Origin: Vibrio cortegadensis
GTDB taxonomy: Bacteria; Pseudomonadota; Gammaproteobacteria; Enterobacterales; Vibrionaceae
Assembly: GCF_024347395.1 (NCBI RefSeq)
Contig: NZ_AP025474.1
Location: forward strand, 30,063-94,062
Length of the DNA: 64,000 nucleotides
Reading direction: 5' to 3'
Positions within the stretch are counted from its first letter, which is position 1. Each line of letters begins with the position of its first letter. Position numbers and translations under genes: made by a program. The notes under the pieces were generated by a model. The model searched no databases, was not told where the DNA came from, and worked only from the letters and a program-made list of their open reading frames with translations. Shown piece after piece: positions 8,798-16,625 of the stretch.

Positions 8798-9685
8798 TTA
8801 CAACTCTTCGACTCTCTTACCAACTAGTACAGCTTGCCCTGCAATGCTGACGAGTAATTGTGTATCGGTTTTCTCCACTGACACTAGTACTCGGCCGGGT
8901 TTTCCTATTGCCAATCCCTGATAACCCCAAAAGCATACTTTCGAGTTAAACTCAATCAAACTGTGCTGAACAAGATACGCTCCTACTGGGCCATTTGCAT
9001 TGCCCGTTACAGGGTCTTCGTCAATCCCAATTGCAGGGGCAAACATTCGTCCGTAAGTAATAGGTTTTTGCTTGCTCCCCTCTAAAACAAAGGGAAAGAA
9101 TCCATTGCAGCCTATCTCACCACTGAGCGCTTTTAACTTCTCGTTATCTGGGTTTAATCCATCAAGCCTCTTCCTGCTAAGCATAGGAACCATAACCTTA
9201 GAATGACCTGTCGAGACAATTTGTATTGGCAGTTCAGCAAAATCACTCACACTAATACCTAGGGCATTTGCCAGCCCATTCCGTTGATTTTGGTCAAATG
9301 GCGGTAGAAACTCCACGCGGCCCTGAGTCATTTTCACCAAGATATCATTTGGATTACCCGAAATTGATACAGGTAGATTGCCTGCCCCTGTCTTCGCTAT
9401 TAACGGATAGTCTGATAGGTGCCCAGTGCTTGCTCGCAAAAAATGAGTGGCTATGGTCGCGTGCCCACATATTGGGACCTCCTTGGTCGGGGTGAAGTAT
9501 CGAACATATACGTCATGGCTTTGATCTTTAGGTGACAAAACAAAGGCCGTTTCTGAATAACCCGCAAATGCAGCGATGTGTTGCATCTCCTGAGTGGTAA
9601 GCCGGTCTGCATCTAAAACAACTCCCGCCCGATTTCCTGTGTTAGGTTCGGTGGTAAATGCATCAACCACATAAATGGTAACCAT
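8798..9685 (-). CDS. PhzF-family epimerase/isomerase
   Basis: 295 residues, typical for PhzF/YddE proteins, which catalyse proton shifts in small metabolites. The N-terminal half has VDAFTTEPNTGNRAGVVLDA, the catalytic Glu in AGYSETAFVLSP (about residue 45) and YFTPTKEVPICGHATIATHF. The C-terminal half repeats the fold with GIDEDPVTGNANGPVGAYLV. A strong AAAGGAGG lies about 9 bases before the ATG at 9685. Just upstream is a broken ridA-like gene whose frame-corrected end would overlap this start, suggesting the two were once coupled. The substrate is unknown; nothing here points to phenazine synthesis. Confidence 0.92.
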   Translation of the reverse strand: MVTIYVVDAFTTEPNTGNRAGVVLDADRLTTQEMQHIAAFAGYSETAFVLSPKDQSHDVYVRYFTPTKEVPICGHATIATHFLRASTGHLSDYPLIAKTGAGNLPVSISGNPNDILVKMTQGRVEFLPPFDQNQRNGLANALGISVSDFAELPIQIVSTGHSKVMVPMLSRKRLDGLNPDNEKLKALSGEIGCNGFFPFVLEGSKQKPITYGRMFAPAIGIDEDPVTGNANGPVGAYLVQHSLIEFNSKVCFWGYQGLAIGKPGRVLVSVEKTDTQLLVSIAGQAVLVGKRVEEL

Positions 9686-9736
9686 GGCACAATTCCTCCT
9701 TTGCTGGCATAGTGATTTCAGTGATAGCTTCCCCCA

Positions 9737-10075
9737 TCACCAAAAATCTTGTTTAATCGCTGCAGCACATATTACGGCTCTTGCAGGTTTATGCTCACCC
9801 ATAAAATCGGCAAACGTTCGATCTTTTATTGGCCAGTACGTTACATCTGTAAAAGATAACCTTACCAACGCAAGACTGTGTAGTGTACCGCCTGTCGTTT
9901 GAGTAAGCGCTAGATTGTTATTTAAAACAGAACGAGCCTGCCTTTCAACCTCTTTCGTCATGTCTTTTTTTTCAACACTTACCGCAGTATCTGAAAGTTG
10001 TTCAGATATGTACAATGTATTACTTATTAAGGTAGCTTGACTGTAATGACCATTTGGTTGTTTAGCGCAGAGGCG
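9737..10075 (-). pseudogene. RidA/YjgF-family protein, frameshifted at both ends
   Basis: Clear RidA features are present: PNGHYSQATLISNTLYISEQ (N-terminal part, no in-frame start), KEVERQARSVLNNNLALTQT and FADFMGEHKPARAVICAAAI. After IKQDF a run of T/A near 9739 shifts the frame, giving an early stop. Adjusting one base restores LVMGEAITEI, the expected last strand, and would carry the frame into the start of the phzF gene. At the other end a stop lies before RLCAKQPNGHYSQ. Either both ends are mutated or the homopolymer is a sequencing error. Confidence 0.6.
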
Positions 10076-10199
10076 GTGTCAATGAATCCCACTTTGTGAT
10101 TTCCTTAGTAGTTCTTGTTTTAATGGTATAAATAGAAATCTCGTGGATACTATTTTTTATTGCAAATACGTTTCGGATTGTTCGAGTGGAAACTCCCAA

Positions 10200-10409
10200 T
10201 CAATCTAAACCAAGATCCCGTTTCATGTGCTCACTAAGCTCAGATGTACTTGGTAAATTGATGTTACTTTTTCTGTGGCGAGCTCTCATCTCATCTCCAA
10301 ATAATGTAACAAACACTTTTGTGTAATACTGGATAACACAATTTATCAGGTTATAAAAAAACTCGTGATAAAATAGATATTTCTTTTTATTTTGACATTC
10401 TGCTTTCAT
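10200..10409 (-). CDS. Small DUF1127/YjiS-like protein
   Basis: 69 residues as written, ending NLPSTSELSEHMKRDLGLD. The LSxHMxRDLGL tail is the hallmark of DUF1127 (YjiS-like) proteins, small arginine-rich proteins linked to RNA or phosphate metabolism in other bacteria. An internal ATG at 10289 has GGAG five bases upstream and gives a 29-residue form starting MRARHRKSNINLPS. The hydrophobic first 40 residues may therefore be untranslated leader or a genuine extension. It lies divergent from the LysR gene at 10656. Confidence 0.6.
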   Translation of the reverse strand: MKAECQNKKKYLFYHEFFYNLINCVIQYYTKVFVTLFGDEMRARHRKSNINLPSTSELSEHMKRDLGLD

Positions 10410-10655
10410 AGTTTACTTCTCTACTTTGATTAGGTTATAGATAAATATTAAAAAACAAAAAATAATTAGTTCTATTATTAGAAAAATTTTGATGAACACT
10501 AATGAACTTTTAATTGACTAAACTCTTAAAACTCAGAATTTCAAATGAGTCTGATTAATAATTAAAATATCACTTTCATCCTCCGACGAAAGCTAGTTAT
10601 ACTAAACGGGCATTTGAAAGACAACGTGACTCAGAGTTGCAAATAGGTAACAATC

Positions 10656-11486
10656 ATGGAATTGATGAACAGTGAACTAATCTGCTTTGCGGCAGTTTGT
10701 AAGAACCTTTCCTTGACGGAGGCTTCAAAAGAGCTTGGAAAATCGAAGGCTCAAGTAAGCCGTCAACTGACATCCTTAGAAAAACAGCTTGGGGTTACGC
10801 TCGTTCACCGAACAACAAGAAAACTCGTTCTGACTGATCATGGCGAAAGCATCAAAGAGCTTGCCATCGAAGCTTTAGATAATTTACAAGAATTGAATTA
10901 CAGAGCAAAATCACTGAGTGACTGCATTAGTGGAAAATTTAAAATAACAATGCCTAATTCAATAGCCTCATCTATTTTTGGTGAAGTTCTTAAAGGTCTT
11001 CAAGATCGATATCCTGCTGTTAACTTTGAAATATCATCAAGTAACAACATTGAAAACTTATTGGAAAGTAATGTAGATATGGCAATTAGGCTTAATAACG
11101 TTGTTGATGACGCATTGATTGCACATAAAGTAGCAAATTATAACGATGTTTTAATATCAAAAATCGATGACATTAAAAATAAAACTTTACTCATCTATAA
11201 AAACCATTCAAGCAAAGAGTTGATAAAAAAGAATTATAATGATGTCATTGAAGTTGATAATACATCTATTTTAATGAACTTTGTTGCTAGAGGAGTCGGT
11301 GTTGGTGTCATTCCAAATTATCTCATGAAAGGTAGCCATATAAATAGCCATATCCATATTACGGAAATTTTCGATACGGAAAGATCGATGTATATCGCTT
11401 ACCCTTATCAAAATCCACTGCCGAGAAAATTGGCCGAAATCTCAGTTTTCATTAGAGCAGAATTGGATAGTATTTTGAATCAATAA
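10656..11486 (+). CDS. LysR-family transcriptional regulator
   Basis: 276 residues. The N-terminal winged HTH (about 4-63) reads LICFAAVCKNLSLTEASKEL and KAQVSRQLTSLEKQLGVTLV, followed by HRTTRKLVLTDHG. The C-terminal periplasmic-binding-like effector domain includes GKFKITMPNSIASSIFGEVL and FVARGVGVGVIPNYLMKG. AGGTAAC stands before the ATG. The coding sequence is visibly AT-rich compared with neighbours, which hints at transfer. Its target is not evident: the divergent neighbour is the DUF1127-like gene, and the downstream TIR-like gene is 348 bp away. Slightly shorter than the usual 295-310 residues. Confidence 0.88.
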   Translation: MELMNSELICFAAVCKNLSLTEASKELGKSKAQVSRQLTSLEKQLGVTLVHRTTRKLVLTDHGESIKELAIEALDNLQELNYRAKSLSDCISGKFKITMPNSIASSIFGEVLKGLQDRYPAVNFEISSSNNIENLLESNVDMAIRLNNVVDDALIAHKVANYNDVLISKIDDIKNKTLLIYKNHSSKELIKKNYNDVIEVDNTSILMNFVARGVGVGVIPNYLMKGSHINSHIHITEIFDTERSMYIAYPYQNPLPRKLAEISVFIRAELDSILNQ

Positions 11487-11834
11487 GTTGCCATTGATTA
11501 TATAAAGTACAGCACCCAAACTACTCTGATATTTTAATACCAAAGCTCAGAAGGTGGAGGTTAGATGATTAGTTTTTGTAAGATGAAGTTTTCCTTTTCA
11601 AATGTAGTGAAAAACTGGCTAAACACACTTTGGGGCAAGGATGAGTTTTACACGATGCCCTCTTGACTTGCCCTTGGGCGGTGCCTTTGAGCTAAAACTA
11701 GCGATGATAAGAGAAAGCATATTACATGATATCTGTGACTGTTTTCGCACTTAGTGAAGTATACCTCAATAAATAATTGTTATTTTTGTAGTGAGCAACC
11801 ATGTCATTAAACAAACCATACAAGGATAAATAAC
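11487..11834. other. Intergenic region before the TIR-like gene
   Basis: 348 bp. Tiny reading frames occur, including a 10-codon frame (MSLNKPYKDK) at 11801-11833 ending one base before the TIR-like ATG, which could act as a leader. I see no convincing gene or terminator here. Confidence 0.35.
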
Positions 11835-12257
11835 ATGACAACAGTATTCATTAGCCACAATCATCAAGACAATCACTACATTGAACAAATTAAATCAATC
11901 CGACAGAATCCAAATCACCCATTAACATTTGAAGATAGATCCTTAGCTGAGGCGATATGTAACGAACATGGCCATACCAATCGTCGCCCACCATCAGATA
12001 TGCGTTCAGAGTCAGTGCGAGAAGCTATCGCTAAGTTATTGGGTGGGTCGCATAAGCTATTAGTACTTGTGGGCAAGGATACTCACAGCAAGTTGTGGGT
12101 TGAGTGGGAAATAGGACAATTTAAAAAGCACAACAGTGAACGTAATATATTAGTCATGCGGACACCAGATAACATTTACTCAGGTGCTCCCAAGGGCGTG
12201 CAAGAGTTAGAGCTATACGCTTGGGATCTCAATCGTATAGCTCAGTGGGCAAGCTAA
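11835..12257 (+). CDS. TIR-like (ThsB/MTH538-type) domain protein
   Basis: 140 residues forming a single TIR-like domain. The first strand and loop TTVFISHNHQDNHYIEQIKS is the FISHxxxD signature. LLVLVGKDTHSKLWVEWEIG carries a tryptophan and the WEI glutamate expected at the NAD-processing position. Domains of this type cleave or cyclise NAD-derived signals in Thoeris and related anti-phage systems; that role is inferred. AAGGA lies 8 bases before the ATG. No ThsA-like effector (SIR2 or SLOG domain) is adjacent. Downstream, 1 bp after its stop, two tiny genes run the other way, followed by a 209-residue unknown protein. Confidence 0.78.
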   Translation: MTTVFISHNHQDNHYIEQIKSIRQNPNHPLTFEDRSLAEAICNEHGHTNRRPPSDMRSESVREAIAKLLGGSHKLLVLVGKDTHSKLWVEWEIGQFKKHNSERNILVMRTPDNIYSGAPKGVQELELYAWDLNRIAQWAS

Positions 12258-12344
12258 TTACTTTTTGGGTGGGCAGTTGCCACGGCCTTTACCAGATGGT
12301 CTGCCCGTCTGACTAGGGAGATTCGGGACTTTAGATTTACTCAT
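12258..12344 (-). CDS. 28-residue Gly/Pro/Lys-rich small protein
   Basis: The frame runs from an ATG at 12342-12344 to TAA at 12258-12260. It reads MSKSKVPNLPSQTGRPSGKG followed by RGNCPPKK: basic, proline- and glycine-rich and probably unstructured. Its ATG overlaps the stop of the upstream 47-codon gene by 8 bases, typical of translational coupling, and its stop abuts the stop of the TIR-like gene. The motif reminds me of short conserved proteins seen near other accessory genes, but I cannot name a family. Confidence 0.5.
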   Translation of the reverse strand: MSKSKVPNLPSQTGRPSGKGRGNCPPKK

Positions 12345-12480
12345 CTCTACTCTCCCAGTCACTTGGTCGCTCATCATAGTCACGTGATTGCCAGTAGGCA
12401 TCGTTGTTATCATTAAGTTGGTTGCTGTGATTATCTAAATCATCTTGTGTTGGTTCGAAATCTTGACTAAAGCCACTCAT
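12337..12480 (-). CDS. 47-residue acidic small protein
   Basis: ATG at 12478-12480, stop at 12337-12339, with AAGGA about 8 bases upstream. It begins MSGFSQDFEPTQDDLDNHSN and ends RPSDWESRDE: strongly acidic, Asn/Asp-rich and probably disordered. Its 3' end overlaps the start of the basic 28-residue gene. An acidic and a basic small protein encoded as an overlapping pair suggests they act together, perhaps as an inhibitor, antitoxin or adaptor, but this is inference. It is divergent from the 209-residue gene, with 80 bp between their starts. Confidence 0.5.
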   Translation of the reverse strand: MSGFSQDFEPTQDDLDNHSNQLNDNNDAYWQSRDYDERPSDWESRDE

Positions 12481-12560
12481 AAGGTTTTCCTTGTGTTGTT
12501 TGTGTGTTTTTAATTTAATTGAAATTGTGGGTGTACTGAAGGGAAGGAGAAAGGGAAAGT

Positions 12561-13190
12561 ATGTCGAAAACAGGGAAAGAACCTTCTAATCAAGAAATTT
12601 ACAATAAATTGGCAGCCGAATTGAAAAGCGAGCTTGCAGAACATGAACTGCTAAATCAACGAAAGTTCTCAGATGATTATTATCAAAACGAAGTCAACCT
12701 CTGCGCCAGTGAAAATGATCTAGCGGCTCATCATGATCGCTTTAAGAAAGTTATTAGTGCCACTGATACCCGCTCTCTAGAACGTATTAAAGTCTATCAC
12801 TCTTACTTTTTTGACAAGTTTCGTGCCGACGGTAAGTACACCTATGCTGATAAACAAGCAGCGTGGGATATGTTCATTGAACTTGATAGCCGTATTGCCA
12901 CACAGCAGCTAAAAGGGGGGGTTCTCGAAACCGCACTAGCAAGCCTTGCGTCATTATTCACTTTTCATCGCCAAACCGCTCACACGCACGGATTTAATTG
13001 TAGGCAGTATTATCAGTTGGTGAGTGAGGTGTTGGATAAGGAGTTACGACCATTTACCGCAAAGTGGCATAGTCAGTTACCGGCACTTAAAGAGTCTTCT
13101 AAGTTAGAAAAAAGCTGCCGTACCGAGCTAGAAGATGTTCAAACTAAACTATCTGAGCTGAAAACTTCACTGAGCAATATATGCCGTTAA
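12561..13190 (+). CDS. Unrecognised 209-residue protein beside the TIR-like gene
   Basis: Largely helical with no membrane segment or signal peptide. The N-terminal third is charged (NKLAAELKSELAEHELLNQR). The centre reads ELDSRIATQQLKGGVLETAL and ASLASLFTFHRQT, followed by LDKELRPFTAKWHSQLPALK. The C-terminus looks like a short coiled coil (LEKSCRTELEDVQTKLSELK). The central LRPFxxKWH block is reminiscent of a domain I associate with bacterial conflict-system proteins, but I cannot name it with certainty. GGAGAAAGGG precedes the ATG. Given the TIR-like neighbour and two coupled small genes, a role in defence signalling or effector assembly is plausible but unproven. Confidence 0.7.
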   Translation: MSKTGKEPSNQEIYNKLAAELKSELAEHELLNQRKFSDDYYQNEVNLCASENDLAAHHDRFKKVISATDTRSLERIKVYHSYFFDKFRADGKYTYADKQAAWDMFIELDSRIATQQLKGGVLETALASLASLFTFHRQTAHTHGFNCRQYYQLVSEVLDKELRPFTAKWHSQLPALKESSKLEKSCRTELEDVQTKLSELKTSLSNICR

Positions 13191-13360
13191 TTTAATGATT
13201 GAACTACTCCGTCATAATTCTTATCCAACCATTAAAGAAGAGCCCCAGCTTAATTGAACATAACACACGCTCTATGAACAATGCAGAAAATCTACCCAGA
13301 AACCTACATTATAAAATTGATTGATAAACAATATTTACGATTCGTGAATGAGCATCCACT

Positions 13361-13620
13361 CTAAACAATAATGGGGCAACAACTTGTCAGAATAGTGGCT
13401 TCTAAGAAATAGGGTTTCTTTTGACTAACAATCAGTGCCTTCTGAAAGTAGCAATGCTCTTCTAATTCAACACCAAGATAGCGAATAGTGTTATCTACAT
13501 TTGTATGTCCCAGTAAAAGCTTTCGTGCCAAAGGTATTCACTTGAACTAAAAAAACTCGGTGAATTGGAGCACGACAAATTCCTAACTGTTTACAAATTT
13601 CAGACCGTTCGGTCTAGCAC
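13361..13620 (-). pseudogene. Tyrosine recombinase C-terminal scrap
   Basis: The minus frame 13361-13528 reads ARKLLLGHTNVDNTIRYLGV, the C-terminal LLGHxxxxxTxRYLG block of integrases with the nucleophile Tyr. It then continues into unrelated residues to a stop. A different frame, about 13530-13620, reads ERSEICKQLGICRAPIHRVF, a helix-turn-helix-like scrap. No start codon or catalytic Arg/His motif remains. It is a decayed integrase mosaic at the edge of the TIR-containing segment, consistent with past integration. Confidence 0.6.
13602..13615. promoter_or_regulatory. TetR/NemR-type palindrome AGACCGTTCGGTCT
   Basis: A perfect 14-bp palindrome resembling the AGACC N4 GGTCT operators of NemR and other TetR-family repressors. 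No TetR gene is nearby and the surrounding DNA is gene debris, so it may be an orphan or a chance palindrome. Confidence 0.35.
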
Positions 13621-13757
13621 AAGTTTGGACATTTCTGAGTTAGGTTTTTTATTTAACAAGTTGATTACGGATGAGTCTAGGTAAGGAAAGAAGTAGTTTT
13701 CCCTCAACTTAAATATCAATGTGACCACCTCTTCAGTTGCACCCTAGACATCGTTTG

Positions 13758-13813
13758 TTGACATAGTTTGGTAATCAAACTAAATTTCATATCAATATAC
13801 TTTGATTATCAAA
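13758..13813 (+). promoter_or_regulatory. dmeF-marR promoter with two operator repeats
   Basis: TTGACA (13758-13763), a 17-bp spacer and TAAATT (13781-13786) form a good sigma-70 promoter. The 13-mer TTTGGTAATCAAA (13767-13779) fills the spacer, and the perfect palindrome TTTGATTATCAAA (13801-13813) follows the start region. Both are followed by CTAAA and their starts are 34 bp apart. The MarR protein encoded at the end of this operon is the likely repressor. Confidence 0.65.
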
Positions 13814-13822
13814 CTAAAGGGA

Positions 13823-14737
13823 ATGACCTTGGACACTTCACTTCAACATAGCCACAGCTTTTCTGGGCACAACCATCATGGCGAGAAACGCACTTTCTAC
13901 GTTTTGTTGCTTACTTTAACTACTATGGTTGTCGAAATAACGGCTGGCACTGTTTACGGTTCAATGGCTCTACTTGCTGATGGGTGGCATATGGGAACCC
14001 ATGCCGCTGCTTTTTGCATTACCTTATTCGCCTATCGTTATGCGAAAAAGCATGAGAGTAGTGAGCGATTCTCTTTTGGTACGGGTAAGGTGAGTGTTCT
14101 GGGGGGATACACGAGTGCGGTCGCTCTCGGGATAGTTGCGTTATTGATGTTTGTTGAGTCGCTCGAAAGGCTATTTAACCCTCAGGCGATTCAGTTCAAT
14201 GAGGCAATCATCGTGGCTTGTATCGGCTTAGTTGTAAACGTAGTAAGCATGTTTTTGCTCGGTGAGCATCACCATCATCACGACCACTCTCATGATCACG
14301 AACACCATCACCATCACCATGATCACAATCTTCGAGCTGCTTACTTACATGTTTTGGCGGATACTCTAACGTCTCTATTGGCAATTGTTGCGTTAATTTT
14401 TGCTAAGTTTTACGGCTGGAATTGGCTTGATGCCGTAATGGGAATGGTTGGAGCTTTGGTTATTTCTAAATGGACGATCAATCTGCTTCGTCAAACCAGT
14501 CCTATTTTGTTAGACGAGAATATAAATGAAAATTACAGTCAACAAATTCGAGCTGAATTAGCCCCTTTTGCTGATGTTACGGACTTGCATATATGGAAAG
14601 TGAGTGGCCATCATTACAGTGCTGCGATAACCTTGGTATCACATAGCGAATTATCACTAGATGAGTACAAACAGAAGCTACTTAAGTTCGATAAAATTAA
14701 CCACCTAACCTTAGAGGTACACCTCAAGCCATGTTAA
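13823..14737 (+). CDS. dmeF: Cation diffusion facilitator, Co/Ni efflux (DmeF-type)
   Basis: 304 residues with six predicted helices. The DmeF signature DGWHMGTHAAAFCITLFAYR lies in helix 2, GSMALLADG gives the first metal-site Asp, and HVLADTLTSLLAIVALI carries the helix 5 site. A very His-rich loop of His and Asp residues (about 150-170) separates helices 4 and 5. The C-terminal cytoplasmic domain includes DVTDLHIWKVSGHHYSA. The family exports Co2+/Ni2+, sometimes Zn2+, in exchange for protons. I place the start at the ATG 13823 because the alternative TTG at 13802 lies inside an operator. The marR gene overlaps its end by 7 bp, and operators in the promoter imply repression until metal accumulates. 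Confidence 0.88.
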   Translation: MTLDTSLQHSHSFSGHNHHGEKRTFYVLLLTLTTMVVEITAGTVYGSMALLADGWHMGTHAAAFCITLFAYRYAKKHESSERFSFGTGKVSVLGGYTSAVALGIVALLMFVESLERLFNPQAIQFNEAIIVACIGLVVNVVSMFLLGEHHHHHDHSHDHEHHHHHHDHNLRAAYLHVLADTLTSLLAIVALIFAKFYGWNWLDAVMGMVGALVISKWTINLLRQTSPILLDENINENYSQQIRAELAPFADVTDLHIWKVSGHHYSAAITLVSHSELSLDEYKQKLLKFDKINHLTLEVHLKPC

Positions 14738-15147
14738 ACCTAGAAGTTTTGAATCAATTAGTTACTGAATTTTATGACAAAATGTCTTCTTGGGAGCATT
14801 CTGTAGTCAGAGAAACAGGGTACTCATTGGCTCAAGTGCATACTATCGAAGTGCTTGGGAATCATGGTCATCTGCGAATGAAAGAGTTAGCAAATAAGCT
14901 AGGGATCACCACTGGAACGTTAACAGTGCAGGTTGATAAGCTAGTATCTGCTAACTTGATCGAACGTCTTACCGATCCTGAAGATGGAAGAGCAATCGTT
15001 GTCTCTCTTACAGAAGAGGGGCAATCCATTCATCAATACCACAACCAATTGCACTTAAACTTAATGAAAGAGCTGACTAGAAACATCAGTACTGAAGATG
15101 GGGAGCGTTTGATTGCTATCTTGAGTCAGATGAATAAAGAGTTTTAG
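14731..15147 (+). CDS. MarR-family repressor
   Basis: 138 residues with the MarR winged helix: HTIEVLGNHGHLRMKELANK, LGITTGTLTVQVDKLVSANL and the wing ERLTDPEDGRAIVVSLTEEG. It overlaps dmeF by 7 bp, so the two are translationally coupled. Twin TTTGATTATCAAA-like operators in the dmeF promoter are its probable binding sites, forming a feedback loop. The ligand may be the exported metal: HNQLH and other His residues are present, but no defined site can be claimed from sequence alone. Confidence 0.88.
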   Translation: MLNLEVLNQLVTEFYDKMSSWEHSVVRETGYSLAQVHTIEVLGNHGHLRMKELANKLGITTGTLTVQVDKLVSANLIERLTDPEDGRAIVVSLTEEGQSIHQYHNQLHLNLMKELTRNISTEDGERLIAILSQMNKEF

Positions 15148-15227
15148 TCGTTAATATTGTAGATCTGACAACTTTTTCATTAGCAAAAGTATAGTTACTG
15201 TAAGTATATAGTTTGTTTTGAAACTAT

Positions 15228-15249
15228 TGCCCCAACTCGTATTGGGGCA
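15228..15249 (+). terminator. Hairpin after marR
   Basis: TGCCCCAA and TTGGGGCA pair across a 6-base loop, 80 bp after the marR stop. No strong T-run follows, so efficiency is uncertain. Confidence 0.5.
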
Positions 15250-15359
15250 GATCTGAGCTAACAGGCACTTCGAGAGATAAGTGCCACGAGTAAAACTTCA
15301 GGCCCATGAAGACTCTGGACATTTTCGTGTCAGCGACTTTTCTAATTTAACAAACCATG

Positions 15360-15387
15360 AATACCCTCAAGCATGCTCGAGGGTATT
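15360..15387. terminator. Hairpin at the end of the M20 amidohydrolase gene
   Basis: ATACCCTC and GAGGGTAT, extended by an outer A-T pair, form a stem ending a few bases from the amidohydrolase stop codon. It may serve both convergent units. Confidence 0.55.
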
Positions 15388-15390
15388 TAC

Positions 15391-16542
15391 TTATTGCGAC
15401 AATTGTTGTTCTACAAGCGTCTTCCAGAACCCAACACCGAATTCTAGGATATTATCGTTGAAATCGTAATGTGGGTTATGAAGTGCAGTGCCTCCACATT
15501 CACCAACGCCATTCCCAACTAACACATAACACCCTTTTACTTCGCGCAGCATGAACGAGAAATCCTCACTGATGGTGAAGCGTTCACAAGCTCCATTCAC
15601 ACTATCTTCACCGACAACTGTCTGTGCTGCTTTCACTGCGTGAGCTGTCTCTTCAGGCGAATTAATAGTAGACAAGAAACTATTGTTGAAATTGTATTGG
15701 TAATCAACGCCTGCTGACATACACTGACCAACCACTACACGCTCAATCGCTTTCTCTATTTTGTGCAAAGCCTGATCTGTAAAACTCCGAGTATCACCAG
15801 AAATAGTGACTTGTGATGGGATCACATTAACCGTTCCATTGGTTACAAAGTTCGTTACTGATATCACAGCCGTTTCATCAATGGCACTCAAATGGCGCGA
15901 AACAATGGTTTGTAGTGCTGTTACAACCTGAGCACCCACTACGATAGGATCAGTTCCCATGTGTGGCATCGCAGCATGACCGCCTGTCGCTTTGATTACA
16001 ATTTCGAAACTACTTTCGCTCGCCATTAATGAACTTGGCCGAGTCACAAATTCACCAGCAGGAATGCCCGGTAGGTTATGCATTGCATAAATAGCATCCA
16101 TATGCCACCGAGTAAACAACCCGTCAGAGATCATAGCTTTAGCGCCAGTACCTCGCTCTTCATCGGGTTGAAAAATAAAATATACCGTCCCATCAAAGCT
16201 TTGAGTTTTAGCTAATTCATGGGCTGCACCAAGAAGCATTGCGGTATGGCCATCATGCCCACAAGCATGCATTGCACCATCATGCCTTGAAGCATGACAA
16301 AAAGTATTCTCTTCATGAATACGCAAGGCATCCATATCAGCACGTAAACCAATTGAACGATCACTTGTGCCATTTTTTAAAATTCCCACAACGCCTGTGC
16401 CGCCAACCCCACGATGCACAGTGAGACCAAACTCTTCCAGTTTAGATGCTACAAATTCAGATGTTTTAAATTCTTCAGTACCAAACTCTGGGTGCTGATG
16501 TAAATGACGACGCCACTCTGTAACTTGTTGTTCAATAGCCAT
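15391..16542 (-). CDS. M20D-family amidohydrolase (N-acyl-amino-acid hydrolase type)
   Basis: 383 residues, a HipO/AbgA-like zinc amidase. Metal-site motifs are complete: MHACGHDGHTAMLLG (Cys and His), FIFQPDEERGTGAKAM (catalytic Glu pair), YAMHNLPGIPAGEF (His) and TALHNPHYDFND (C-terminal His). The dimerisation domain is about 180-295. The family hydrolyses N-acetyl or other N-acyl amino acids. It is the last gene of a minus-strand unit M24 hydrolase, BCCT carrier, amidohydrolase, which faces away from a unit encoding RidA and diaminopropionate ammonia-lyase. I infer that it releases 2,3-diaminopropionate from an N-acyl precursor. A hairpin at 16574-16600 precedes it. Confidence 0.88.
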   Translation of the reverse strand: MAIEQQVTEWRRHLHQHPEFGTEEFKTSEFVASKLEEFGLTVHRGVGGTGVVGILKNGTSDRSIGLRADMDALRIHEENTFCHASRHDGAMHACGHDGHTAMLLGAAHELAKTQSFDGTVYFIFQPDEERGTGAKAMISDGLFTRWHMDAIYAMHNLPGIPAGEFVTRPSSLMASESSFEIVIKATGGHAAMPHMGTDPIVVGAQVVTALQTIVSRHLSAIDETAVISVTNFVTNGTVNVIPSQVTISGDTRSFTDQALHKIEKAIERVVVGQCMSAGVDYQYNFNNSFLSTINSPEETAHAVKAAQTVVGEDSVNGACERFTISEDFSFMLREVKGCYVLVGNGVGECGGTALHNPHYDFNDNILEFGVGFWKTLVEQQLSQ

Positions 16543-16573
16543 CGGAACCTCTCCAATATTCTTTAATAATCAG

Positions 16574-16600
16574 CCCCTGAACTTAATTAAAATTCAGGGG
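16574..16600 (-). terminator. Intercistronic hairpin, BCCT to amidohydrolase
   Basis: CCCCTGAA and TTCAGGGG form an 8-bp stem with an 11-base loop between the BCCT and amidohydrolase genes. No T-tract follows on the minus strand, so it may tune mRNA stability rather than stop transcription. Confidence 0.45.
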
Positions 16601-16625
16601 CGTCTATTTTATCGCTAGACTGTGT

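Noticed and set aside
11566..11666. Small gene after GGAGG at 11555-11561
   Set aside because: The frame behind the good SD stops after six codons; the next frame (27 codons from 11583) has no SD and no family features.
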